A stretch of DNA of 11,237 nt. It comes from Planctomycetota bacterium (lineage in GTDB: Bacteria; Planctomycetota; Planctomycetia; Gemmatales; Gemmataceae). The notes beneath the pieces were generated by a model, which was given only the letters and a program-made list of their open reading frames with translations, was not told where the DNA came from and made no database searches. The stretch spans positions 1 to 11,237 of the forward strand of contig JACQFG010000179.1 of assembly GCA_016200155.1 (NCBI GenBank), in the 5' to 3' direction. The position numbers were made by a program, and so were the translations under genes. Shown here in pieces: positions 1-6,311 of the stretch. Numbering within the stretch: the first letter of the stretch is position 1; each line of letters starts with the position of its first letter.

Positions 1-7
1 CCGAACG

Positions 8-29
8 GCCGCAGGCTGAAGCCTGCGGC
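8..29. repeat. short hairpin repeat at the left edge
   Basis: The sequence GCCGCAGGC (8-16), a four-base TGAA loop and GCCTGCGGC (21-29) form a perfect 9-bp stem. It lies 26 bases beyond the stop of the cytochrome/DUF1553 gene that ends at 56. There is no U-rich tract in its transcript on the minus strand, so it does not look like a standard intrinsic terminator. I recall near-identical GCCGCAGGCT-type hairpins scattered between genes in planctomycete genomes, which favours a dispersed REP-like element. That recollection is not checked here. Confidence 0.6.
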
Positions 30-55
30 TACAATAGTCGGGGCGCCCCATGCAA

Positions 56-2263
56 TCATTGCAAGTAACGAAATTCCGCCGACGCCAGCAACGTCTGACA
101 CACGGATTGCCAGGCGGCATTGCGACCGGTTCCTTTCTGGACGTCCTTCACGTACGCCAGCACCTGCTCACGCTCCCTGGCGCTGGGCAGGCGAGAATAG
201 GCGATACGGAAGGCGAGATCGACCCGGTCCGAATCCTCGATGTTGCGCGACGTTAGCCGGCCGGCGAACGCCCGCGACAGGTCGAGCACGATCGGGCTGT
301 TCATCAAATACAGCGCCTGCGCCGGCACCGTCGTCACCTCGCGCTGGCCGACGATCAGGCTCGGGTCGGCCACGTCGAACACCGCCAGCGACTCCGGCAG
401 ATTATTACGAATGATCGGCAAATAGATGCTGCGATACGGATTCTCCTTCACCGACACCGCCGCCTTCTTCTTCTTGGGCACGATCCCGCCCGTCGAGGTC
501 GATTTGTGCGGCGGCGTCACCTCGAGCGCGCCGGAGACGAACAGCATGCTGTCGCGAATCGCCTCCGCGTCGAGCCGGCGCGGCTGCGTGCTCCAGAAGA
601 GCCGATTGTCCGGATCGGCCTTGAAATGCGCCGCCTGATACGTGCTCGCTTGTTGATAAGTTCGCGTCAGCACCAGCCGGCGGATCATTTTCTTGACCGA
701 CCAGCCATCGGCCTGGAACTGCAGCGCCAGGTTATCGAGCAGCTCCGGATGCGTCGGAACCTCGCCGTGCAGGCCGAAGTTGTCGACCACCCGGCTCAGG
801 CCCTGGCCGAACAGATGCTGCCAAATGCGATTGACGGCGACGCGCGACGTCAGCGGATGATCGAGCTGCGTCAGCCAGGCAGCAAGCTCGAGCCGACCGC
901 TCTGAGCGCGATTGACGGGCTTCGTGTCGGTGGTCAGCGCCACGGTCAGGAAGCCGCGCGACACCACGGGGCCGCGCTTCGTGGAATCGCCGCGGATGCA
1001 GATGGCGACGTCGGTCGGCGGGCCTTCCTTGACGCCCATCGCCTCGTCGCCGGTGGACAGCGCGTGCAGCCCGGCGCCGCCTCCCTTCTTCGCTCCCTTC
1101 GCCGCCGTCCCGGACAGCATGATCGAGCTGTCGAAGATGCCGGCCAGGGCGTAATAGTCCTTGGTCGAGATCGGATCGAACTTGTGATCATGGCAGCGGG
1201 CGCAGATGATCGTCATCGACATGACGGCCCGGCACGTCACGTCGAGCTGATCGGCGACCAGGTCCATGCGATAGTCCGGGTTGTTCTGGGCGCGCGGCTT
1301 GCTCGTCAACGCCAGCAAGCCCGTCGCCACCAGGTTGGCGTCCTTCTCCTTGGCGTCCTTGGTCGCGAGCAGGTCGCCCGCAACCTGCTCGCTGATGAAA
1401 CGGTTGTACGGCTTGTCGTCGTTGAAGCTCTTGATGACGTAATCGCGATAGCGCCAGGCGTGCGGGAACGGCGTGTTGTCGGCGTTGCCGTTGGACTCGG
1501 CATAACGAGCGATATCGAGCCAGTAACGGCCCCAGCGTTCGCCGAAGTGCTGCGAAGCGAGCAGCCGATCGACGATTTTCTCGTAAGCGTCCGGCGATTT
1601 GTCGGCGACGAAGGCATCGACCTGCTCGGGCGTCGGCGGCAGGCCGATGAGATCGAGCGTCAACCGGCGCAGCAGCGTGGCGCGGTCGGCGTCCTTCGCC
1701 GGCGTCAGTCCCTTGGCCTCGAGCGGGCCGAGGATGAAGCGATCGACGTCGGAACGCGGCCAGGACGTATCCTTCACCTTCGGGGCCGGACGTTTTTGCA
1801 TCGGCTTGAAGGACCAGTGGCTCTTGGCATCTTCGAGCGTCAGCTTCTTCCACGACGCAGTGTCGGTGGTGCGCGGGTCGGGGGCGCCCATCTTGACCCA
1901 CTGCACGAAGTCAGCGATGACGCTGTCGGGCAGCTTTTCCTTGGGCATCTTGTAATCGCCTTCGTGACGCAGCGCCTTGATGAGCAGACTCTTGTTCGGA
2001 TCGCCCGCAACGATGGCCGGCCCATGATCGCCGCCAGTGAGGATGCCGGTTCGGCTATCGAGGTACAGGGCGGCCTTGACCTTGGACGATTTCGCGGAGT
2101 GGCATTCGTAGCAATGCTTGGCGAGCACGGGGCGGATCTTCGCCTCGAAGAACTCGATCCCCTCGCGCGCCTGCACGATGGCCCCCTTCTGGGCATGGCT
2201 GGGGCCGACGCTGTACCCGGCCAGCGCAACGGCGGCTGCGAAGAACAATAGCTGCTTCTTCAT
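56..2263 (-). CDS. planctomycete cytochrome c / DUF1549 / DUF1553 (PSCyt1-PSCyt2-PSD1) protein
   Basis: This is a complete 735-residue exported protein. Residues 1-25 form a Sec-type signal peptide ending near SHAQ. A cytochrome c-like PSCyt1 domain follows (about 35-130), with the heme-binding motif CYECH at 51-55 and a candidate axial Met at 106 in KMPKEKLPD. The DUF1549 domain (about 170-375) contains GERWGRYWLD at 241-250, HAWRYRDY at 268-275 and a second CxxCH in CARCHDH at 354-360. The DUF1553 domain (about 455-710) contains GRLELAAWL, NRIWQHLFG and DAEAIRDSM. The start is supported by a strong Shine-Dalgarno just upstream. At 735 residues it is among the shorter members of the family: the long insert seen between DUF1549 and DUF1553 in the paralogue at 8580-11237 is replaced by a short Gly/Lys-rich linker (about 385-400). 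The family is probably periplasmic and redox-linked, and is often paired with DUF1501 proteins. Its reaction is not established. Confidence 0.95.
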   Translation of the reverse strand: MKKQLLFFAAAVALAGYSVGPSHAQKGAIVQAREGIEFFEAKIRPVLAKHCYECHSAKSSKVKAALYLDSRTGILTGGDHGPAIVAGDPNKSLLIKALRHEGDYKMPKEKLPDSVIADFVQWVKMGAPDPRTTDTASWKKLTLEDAKSHWSFKPMQKRPAPKVKDTSWPRSDVDRFILGPLEAKGLTPAKDADRATLLRRLTLDLIGLPPTPEQVDAFVADKSPDAYEKIVDRLLASQHFGERWGRYWLDIARYAESNGNADNTPFPHAWRYRDYVIKSFNDDKPYNRFISEQVAGDLLATKDAKEKDANLVATGLLALTSKPRAQNNPDYRMDLVADQLDVTCRAVMSMTIICARCHDHKFDPISTKDYYALAGIFDSSIMLSGTAAKGAKKGGGAGLHALSTGDEAMGVKEGPPTDVAICIRGDSTKRGPVVSRGFLTVALTTDTKPVNRAQSGRLELAAWLTQLDHPLTSRVAVNRIWQHLFGQGLSRVVDNFGLHGEVPTHPELLDNLALQFQADGWSVKKMIRRLVLTRTYQQASTYQAAHFKADPDNRLFWSTQPRRLDAEAIRDSMLFVSGALEVTPPHKSTSTGGIVPKKKKAAVSVKENPYRSIYLPIIRNNLPESLAVFDVADPSLIVGQREVTTVPAQALYLMNSPIVLDLSRAFAGRLTSRNIEDSDRVDLAFRIAYSRLPSAREREQVLAYVKDVQKGTGRNAAWQSVCQTLLASAEFRYLQ

Positions 2264-2267
2264 GGAT

Positions 2268-2275
2268 CTCCTCCC
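2268..2275 (-). promoter_or_regulatory. strong Shine-Dalgarno of the 56-2263 gene
   Basis: On the minus strand GGGAGGAG stands four bases before the ATG at 2263. It fixes the start that gives a clean signal peptide. A TAGAAT hexamer at 2287-2292, one mismatch from the sigma-70 -10 consensus, lies about 24 bases upstream of the ATG. I see no good -35 partner, so a promoter there is only a possibility. Confidence 0.7.
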
Positions 2276-2352
2276 GATTTGCGCTTATTCTAACCAACCT
2301 GCCCGCGCCGCCGCAAACGTGTTTTTCGGAAAAATAGTCGCTCAACTTGAAA

Positions 2353-2379
2353 CACCGGAACCCGGAAAAAGGACCGGTG
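2353..2379 (-). terminator. weak hairpin after the metallopeptidase gene
   Basis: CACCGG at 2353-2358 and CCGGTG at 2374-2379 can pair, leaving a 15-base loop. On the minus strand the stem follows the stop at 2398 by 18 bases and is followed by GTTTC, so the U-tract is very short. It could end transcription of the metallopeptidase gene before the cytochrome gene begins, but the stem is only 6 bp and the loop is large. Confidence 0.25.
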
Positions 2380-2397
2380 ATCCGTGCCCTGATGTGC

Positions 2398-3207
2398 TTA
2401 CGACTTATCCTTCTTGCGCTGGTCGAAGCGCACGTAGCGGTATTTCGACTTTTTGTAGACCTCGTCGGCCAGCGCGAACAGGTCGGGGTCGTACTTTTCC
2501 AGCTTCTCGCGCGTGTTGGCGCCGAACTGCGGCCTCATGCAATCGAAATACGCCTGGGCCCCCTCGGCCCAGTATTCGGACGGGTTAGTCTCCACGTAGG
2601 TCCCCTTCCACAGGCCCTTGGCCTTGGCGTTGTCGTAGGCCTTCTTGAGTCGGCCGTTGAACGTCGGGTCGACGACGCGCAGGCCGTGCTGATGGATGGC
2701 GTGATTGAACTCGTGGATGAGGATGTTCTCCTGGCGATAGCGGTCTCCCTTGAGGTTAAGGAGATTTTCCTCGCCGCAGGAGGAGAGCTTGCCCCCCAGG
2801 CCGCGGGCGCGCGTGTCCCAGTTGGTCTTGGCATCGTTCTTGAGGTGGCGCTGCTCGGGGACGTCGGTGGTCATCTCGGAGGGGGCCATCACCATGAATC
2901 GGCAGCCCGACTTGATCATCGCCTTGAGGATGTCCTCGCGCTCGCCCAGCAGGTTGTCGATGAGATAGCGTGCCTCGTGGAGCCCGGCGTCGGAAACCTT
3001 GGCGGAGCTGAGGATCGAGAAGCCCTTGTAGTCGAGGCGCTTCTTGTAGTACGCGGTGTCGAGCTTGTAGCGCTGGACCACCTCCTCGGGGATCGGCGTC
3101 ACCTTCGGCTCGGCGTCCTTCTGCTCGGGCTGAGCGCTGAGGTGCGGAGTAAATGTCACCAAGAGGATGCTGATGACCAGTAGGAGCGGTATTTTGTTCG
3201 GGTGCAT
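2398..3207 (-). CDS. secreted zinc metallopeptidase-like protein (HExxH, gluzincin type)
   Basis: The predicted protein has 269 residues. Residues 1-26 are a Sec signal peptide (Lys-5, a Leu/Ile/Val core, then HLSAQ), so it should be exported. HEFNH at 165-169 matches the HExxH zinc motif, preceded by the hydrophobic strand ENILI. EYWAEGAQAYF at 211-221 follows 42 residues later and offers Glu-215 as a likely third zinc ligand, the spacing expected of gluzincins and reminiscent of the anthrax lethal-factor-like peptidase fold. Upstream, TRARGLGG at 132-139 and GEENLL at 145-150 look like further conserved family segments. Cys-102 and Cys-144 could form a disulphide. A Shine-Dalgarno GGAG stands eight bases before the ATG. 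The C-terminus is highly basic. The gene lies between the DUF1501 gene and a cytochrome/DUF1553 gene on the same strand but has its own candidate promoter. Catalytic class is inferred from motifs; the substrate is unknown, and it could act on cell-surface protein or be inactive. Confidence 0.85.
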   Translation of the reverse strand: MHPNKIPLLLVISILLVTFTPHLSAQPEQKDAEPKVTPIPEEVVQRYKLDTAYYKKRLDYKGFSILSSAKVSDAGLHEARYLIDNLLGEREDILKAMIKSGCRFMVMAPSEMTTDVPEQRHLKNDAKTNWDTRARGLGGKLSSCGEENLLNLKGDRYRQENILIHEFNHAIHQHGLRVVDPTFNGRLKKAYDNAKAKGLWKGTYVETNPSEYWAEGAQAYFDCMRPQFGANTREKLEKYDPDLFALADEVYKKSKYRYVRFDQRKKDKS

Positions 3208-3237
3208 GAGGGAATCTCCGTTGGCGCCGATGGGGCG

Positions 3238-3243
3238 ATTATA
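3238..3243 (-). promoter_or_regulatory. candidate promoter -10 hexamer (TATAAT) for the metallopeptidase gene
   Basis: The minus strand reads a perfect TATAAT at these positions, 30 bases upstream of the ATG at 3207, which would give a leader of roughly 24 bases containing the GGAG Shine-Dalgarno. At the usual 17-base spacing the -35 hexamer is poor. The closest match, CTGACC, would be only 14 bases away. A run of seven A residues lies further upstream. The perfect -10 and its distance to the gene support a promoter; the -35 does not. Confidence 0.4.
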
Positions 3244-3309
3244 AGCGAATTGTAAAGGGTCAGCGATTTTTTTGCTTCGTAAGAGATGATTTCTTGAACG
3301 AGCCGCGAC

Positions 3310-3341
3310 CGTGAGGGAGCGGAGAAACCCGCTTCCTCACG
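3310..3341. repeat. 13-bp hairpin repeat, dispersed-type
   Basis: CGTGAGGGAGCGG (3310-3322) pairs with CCGCTTCCTCACG (3329-3341) around a six-base loop, with a single G-T wobble. The bases just before it read GAGCCGCGACC. I recall this GAGCCGCGACCGTGAGGG wording as a common intergenic repeat in planctomycete genomes. It lies in the 229-base gap between the DUF1501 stop and the metallopeptidase start, nine bases from a second, longer palindrome. No U-tract follows on the minus strand. Confidence 0.6.
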
Positions 3342-3350
3342 AAGAAAAAC

Positions 3351-3428
3351 GTCCACGAAGGACACCAAGGAACACGAAGAGTCAACACGGGAGTCGGATC
3401 TTCGTGTTCCTTGGTGTCCTTCGTGGAC
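3351..3428. repeat. perfect 30-bp inverted repeat, terminator-like on the minus strand
   Basis: Bases 3351-3380 are the exact reverse complement of 3399-3428, with an 18-base loop between them. Each arm is itself a quasi-tandem of CACGAAGGA, CACCAAGGA and CACGAAGA units, about nine to ten bases long. The stem starts eight bases after the DUF1501 stop (3437) and, read on the minus strand, is followed at once by GTTTTTC. It could therefore act as an intrinsic terminator for the DUF1501 transcript. A 30-bp perfect stem is far longer than ordinary terminators, and the CACGAAGGACAC wording is one I know as a widely dispersed intergenic repeat, so a palindromic element serving as a terminator is the likeliest reading. 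Confidence 0.8.
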
Positions 3429-3436
3429 AGCCGATC

Positions 3437-4855
3437 CTACGCAACTATCTCGTTGACCACGTTCCCATGCACATCCGTGAGCCGAAAGTCGCGGCCGCCG
3501 AAGCGGTACGTCAGCCGTTCGTGATCGACGCCCAGCAGGTGCAGAATGGTGGCGTGCAGGTCGTGCATGGTGACGACGGGATCGACAGCGTGGACGCCCA
3601 AGTCGTCGGTGGCGCCGTAGACGGTGCCGCCCTTGATGCCGCCGCCGGCCAGCCAGATCGAGAAGCCTTCCGGATGATGATCGCGGCCATCGCGGCCGGC
3701 GGAGTGCGGCGTGCGGCCGAACTCGCCGGCCGAGACGATCAGTGTCTCGTCGAGCAGGCCGCGCTGTTTGAGGTCCTTGATGAGCCCGGCGATCGCCTGA
3801 TCGGTGTCGGTGGCGTTCTTCTCGTGGCCGCGCTTGAGGTCGCCGTGCTGATCCCAGGTGCCGTTGGAGGCGCCCGGCGGGCAGGTGATCTCGACGAAGC
3901 GCACGCCGGATTCGACGAGCCGGCGCGCGCGCAAGCACTGGATGCCGTACAACCGCTTGCTGGCGATGGTGGAGTCGATGCCGTAGAGCCGCTGGGTTGC
4001 GAGTGATTCGCGCGACAGGTCCAGCACATCCGGGACGAGCGACTGCATGCGGTAGGCGAGTTCGTAATTGCGAATGACCGACTCGACGCCGGCTGCACGG
4101 GCGAAGTCGGCATCCTGGCCGCGCAAGAGGTCAAGCTGCGCTTGCTGGATCGGCGAGCCGGGAGCGTGAGCGACCGGAGGACGTATGTTATCGATCGGCG
4201 TCCCTTCCGCATGAAACATCGTCGCCGCATGATTCACCGGCAGAAACCCGCTCGAAAAGTTCTCCAGCCCGCCGCACGGCACGACGCCGAAGCTCAGCAC
4301 CACGAAGCCCGGCAAATTGCGGTTCTCGCTGCCCAGGCCATAGTTGACCCACGATCCGAGACTTGGCCGGCCCGCGTTGTTGACGCCGGTGTGCAAGAAG
4401 AGCACGCCCGTCGAGTGCAAAGGCAAATCCGCCTTCATCGAGCGAATGACGGCCAGCTCGTCCGCACATGACGCAATGTGCGGAAACAGATCGCTGATCG
4501 GCAATCCCGATTGCCCGCGCTGCCGAAAGCGCCACGGGCTCTTCAGCCAGCGGCGATTGCCCATCGCGGTCGGATTGCGCGAGTCGGTGAAGAGCTGATT
4601 GTCGCGCCGCTCGAGTTCCGGCTTCGGGTCGAACGAATCCACATGCGAGACGCCGCCGTCCATGAAGCAGAAGATGACGTTTTTGGCGCGGACGCGAGGA
4701 TGGATTTCAGAGCCTGAAGCGTAAGCGAGGGAGCTGCCTTCCGACATCATTCCCGCCAATGCGAGTGAGCCGAACCCAAGCGCCGAGGTACGCAGCATGT
4801 CGCGGCGCGAGAGAGGTGTCGAAGTACAGCCGGGGCAGATTGGCGTTCTGTTCAT
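3437..4855 (-). CDS. Tat-exported DUF1501 family protein
   Basis: This 472-residue protein begins with a twin-arginine signal: LSRRDMLRTSALGFGSLALA at 15-34, arginines at 17-18, so it should be exported folded. The DUF1501 body, of the alkaline phosphatase/sulfatase-like superfamily, shows VIFCFMDGGVSHVDSFDPKP at 60-79, HSTGVLFLHTG at 147-157, WDQHGD at 334-339, GEFGRTP at 377-383, DHHP at 392-395 and MHDLHATILHLLG at 430-442. The Asp and His residues in these motifs are likely metal ligands. Length is normal. I placed the start at 4855 rather than at the in-frame ATG at 4927, because GAGGAAG lies just upstream and only this start puts the Tat signal near the N-terminus. DUF1501 genes usually adjoin a DUF1549/DUF1553 gene and the two are thought to work together outside the cytoplasm. 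Here the expected upstream partner (8580-11237) is separated by four genes, and the downstream one by the metallopeptidase. The enzymatic reaction is unknown. Confidence 0.95.
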   Translation of the reverse strand: MNRTPICPGCTSTPLSRRDMLRTSALGFGSLALAGMMSEGSSLAYASGSEIHPRVRAKNVIFCFMDGGVSHVDSFDPKPELERRDNQLFTDSRNPTAMGNRRWLKSPWRFRQRGQSGLPISDLFPHIASCADELAVIRSMKADLPLHSTGVLFLHTGVNNAGRPSLGSWVNYGLGSENRNLPGFVVLSFGVVPCGGLENFSSGFLPVNHAATMFHAEGTPIDNIRPPVAHAPGSPIQQAQLDLLRGQDADFARAAGVESVIRNYELAYRMQSLVPDVLDLSRESLATQRLYGIDSTIASKRLYGIQCLRARRLVESGVRFVEITCPPGASNGTWDQHGDLKRGHEKNATDTDQAIAGLIKDLKQRGLLDETLIVSAGEFGRTPHSAGRDGRDHHPEGFSIWLAGGGIKGGTVYGATDDLGVHAVDPVVTMHDLHATILHLLGVDHERLTYRFGGRDFRLTDVHGNVVNEIVA

Positions 4856-5141
4856 GACTTCCTCAGGGGGCACGTACTCATCAGCCGAATGGTAGGTCGA
4901 ATCATCAAAAAAAACCGCAAGAAACACGGTATTTTTTGGCCATTTTCACCCCACATACTCACGTCTGGGGGAGACAAGGTGCCAATCATGCTCTGAACAT
5001 TCTATCGAAGCCGGGCCGAGCATTCACTGCACCGGCGGACCACTGAGCCCGTGCATGATCCGCTCCGGTTGGCCGCGCATAGGCGCCTCTACGGTCGGAG
5101 AGATTGTGGTTCAGGCCTTTCAGGCCGGTGAAATCACGGTT
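4856..5141. other. intergenic region between the repeat protein and DUF1501 gene
   Basis: These 286 bases hold no convincing gene on either strand. Just after the repeat-protein stop there are two small stems: GTGAAA (5128-5133) with TTTCAC (5140-5145), which includes the stop codon, and GGCC-TTTCA-GGCC nearby. Neither is followed by a U-tract, so no terminator is claimed. A promoter for the DUF1501 gene should lie here if it is not co-transcribed. A run of eight A at 4907-4914 and a CCCCA/TGGGG stem near 4950-4971 are present, but I see no good -35/-10 pair. Confidence 0.5.
4858..4864 (-). promoter_or_regulatory. Shine-Dalgarno that decides the DUF1501 start
   Basis: GAGGAAG on the minus strand lies two bases before the ATG at 4855, with AGGA itself four bases away. 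The upstream in-frame ATG at 4927 would add 24 residues ahead of the Tat signal, with no comparable ribosome-binding site, so translation from 4855 is preferred. Confidence 0.65.
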
Positions 5142-6272
5142 TCACTGGGCAAACAATCGAGCGAGCGATGAGCCGGCCGGCAGCCCGCGGCCACCGATCT
5201 GCAGTGCGGAATTGATCGCTCCCCACGTCTCCTGCGGCGCGTCCGGGATCGGGCCTGATTGTCGAGTGGGCCAATGGCCCGTGCGGCGGCGATGGGCCCT
5301 TGCCCACCGGAGAATTCGGGCGCAGGTAAGCCTAGGGAGCGCTTTGTGGTTGCGGACGCCGCGATGCTCCTGCAACAGGCGCGGCAGCGAGGAACCGGCA
5401 GGAAGGCCGCGTCCGCCGTGGTGGAGATTGGCCCCCACCGCGTGCCAGTTTTCTCCTGGGGCATCGACGATCCGGCCGGCCGTACGCTTCGGCCAAGCGC
5501 CAGTGCGGCGATGGTGTGCATCGGCCCATTCGAGGATCTGGCGAATCGTCAGATCGGGCAAGTTTTTTTCGTTGCGCACGCCCCGGTGCATTGTCAGCAG
5601 CCGCGCTAACGACGTCCTTTTCCGAATCCAGCGCTTGCAGGCCCAGAGGGCGCTGTCCACGGCGCTCCACGTCTCCCCGGGCGCCTCTCGGATCGGTCCT
5701 GAGTTGATTTTGGGCCATCGACCTGTCCGCTGATGGTGGGCATCGGCCCAGATCAGAATCTGCGCCACACTCATGTGAGGCAGATCCTGGATGTTGCGCA
5801 CGCCGCGTCGCTCGGACAGCAAGCGGGGCAGAGACGAGCCGCCGGGCAGATGCCGAATTCCAGCGATCAACGCCGTATTCACGCCGCTCCAAGTCTCGCC
5901 TGGCGCTTCAGGAATTGGACCGGAACGCTTGTTTGGCCATTGACCGGTGCGGTGATGATAAGCATCCACCCATAGCAGGATAATCCGAATCTTCAGCCGC
6001 GGAAGTGCCTTCCGATTGCGATGGCCCCGATAGGCCGCCAACAGTCGGGAAATCGACGAACCAGGACGCAAGCCGCGCTGGCCCCTTCGCAGGTTCTCGT
6101 CGATAGCTCTCCATTTTTCGTCGAACGTTCCCGGGATCCGGCCGGACTCGTGCGTGGGCCACCTGCCAGTGCGGCGGTGGTGCGCGTCGGCCCATTCGAG
6201 GATCTGCGCGATGTACAGCAAGGGACGCGGCGACTGGGGTTCGATTTGGTATCTTTTCTTGCTGCGAGCCAT
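5142..6272 (-). CDS. protein of five tandem 74-residue Trp/His/Arg-rich repeats
   Basis: The protein has 376 residues: a short basic N-terminus (1-18, MARSKKRYQ...) and then five repeats at 19-92, 93-166, 167-240, 241-314 and 315-376, the last cut to 62 residues. The consensus runs IL.WADAHHRRTG.WP, then SGPI..APGETW.AV..AL, then G.RGLP.GSSL.RLL, and ends HRGVRN...LP. Positions fixed in all five include Trp-9, Arg-16, Thr-17, Gly-18, Trp-20, Pro-21, Gly-26, Ile-28, Trp-36, Leu-43, Ser-55, Arg-58 and Leu-59. There is no signal peptide or membrane segment, so it is probably cytoplasmic. AGGAG lies eight bases before the ATG. I do not know a characterised family. The pattern of helix, G.WP turn and helix vaguely recalls helicase-associated (HA) domains and HNH-associated repeats, and the basic charge suits nucleic-acid binding. 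That is inference. I recall similar uncharacterised repeat proteins in Gemmata-like planctomycetes. The gene starts 39 bases after the TPR-like gene and probably shares its transcript. Confidence 0.88.
   Translation of the reverse strand: MARSKKRYQIEPQSPRPLLYIAQILEWADAHHRRTGRWPTHESGRIPGTFDEKWRAIDENLRRGQRGLRPGSSISRLLAAYRGHRNRKALPRLKIRIILLWVDAYHHRTGQWPNKRSGPIPEAPGETWSGVNTALIAGIRHLPGGSSLPRLLSERRGVRNIQDLPHMSVAQILIWADAHHQRTGRWPKINSGPIREAPGETWSAVDSALWACKRWIRKRTSLARLLTMHRGVRNEKNLPDLTIRQILEWADAHHRRTGAWPKRTAGRIVDAPGENWHAVGANLHHGGRGLPAGSSLPRLLQEHRGVRNHKALPRLTCARILRWARAHRRRTGHWPTRQSGPIPDAPQETWGAINSALQIGGRGLPAGSSLARLFAQ
5145..6218 (-). repeat. in-gene tandem repeat, 222-base unit, five copies
   Basis: The coding repeats occupy 5997-6218 (R1), 5775-5996 (R2), 5553-5774 (R3), 5331-5552 (R4) and 5145-5330 (R5, partial, ending at the stop codon). 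Four consecutive units have exactly the same length with no insertion or deletion. The DNA is much more diverged than the protein: at the GGRGLPAGSSL core, R4 (5385-5417) and R5 (5163-5195) differ in eight of eleven codons, all synonymously. R3 has lost the G.RGLP core. Confidence 0.9.
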
Positions 6273-6280
6273 TTTCGTTT

Positions 6281-6285
6281 CTCCT
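6281..6285 (-). promoter_or_regulatory. Shine-Dalgarno of the repeat-protein gene
   Basis: AGGAG on the minus strand lies eight bases before the ATG at 6272, a standard spacing. It sits inside the 39-base gap after the stop of the TPR-like gene, so the repeat protein has its own ribosome-binding site even if it is co-transcribed. Confidence 0.7.
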
Positions 6286-6311
6286 GCGGCGGACCCACTC
6301 CCTCTGGGGCA

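Noticed and set aside
506..2251. Long open frame on the plus strand (581 codons), opposite the cytochrome/DUF1553 gene
   Set aside because: It is an antisense shadow in GC-rich DNA, with Arg/Ala/Val-rich low-information sequence. The minus strand carries a complete, recognisable protein with signal peptide and heme motifs.
2347..3183. Plus-strand frame of 278 codons, opposite the metallopeptidase gene
   Set aside because: The minus strand encodes a signal peptide and complete HExxH...E motifs. The opposite frame is Leu/Val-rich through codon mirroring only.
3437..4927. Upstream ATG at 4927 as the DUF1501 start
   Set aside because: It would put 24 residues before the Tat motif. The ATG at 4855 has GAGGAAG just upstream and yields a normal Tat signal.
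4856..4980. Promoter for the DUF1501 gene
   Set aside because: A-rich stretches are present, but I found no -35/-10 pair with acceptable spacing, so no promoter is claimed.
5128..5145. GTGAAA/TTTCAC stem at the end of the repeat-protein gene as a terminator
   Set aside because: The stem is only 6 bp, contains the stop codon and has no U-tract after it.
5104..5733. Plus-strand frame with apparently repetitive Arg/Ser/Pro/Cys-rich product
   Set aside because: The repetitiveness is the mirror image of the 222-base repeats of the minus-strand gene, which has a Shine-Dalgarno and conserved amino acids with synonymous divergence.
5145..6218. Tandem 222-base periodicity considered as a CRISPR or non-coding satellite
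   Set aside because: Units are in frame, diverged at synonymous sites and conserved as protein, with no spacer-repeat pattern.
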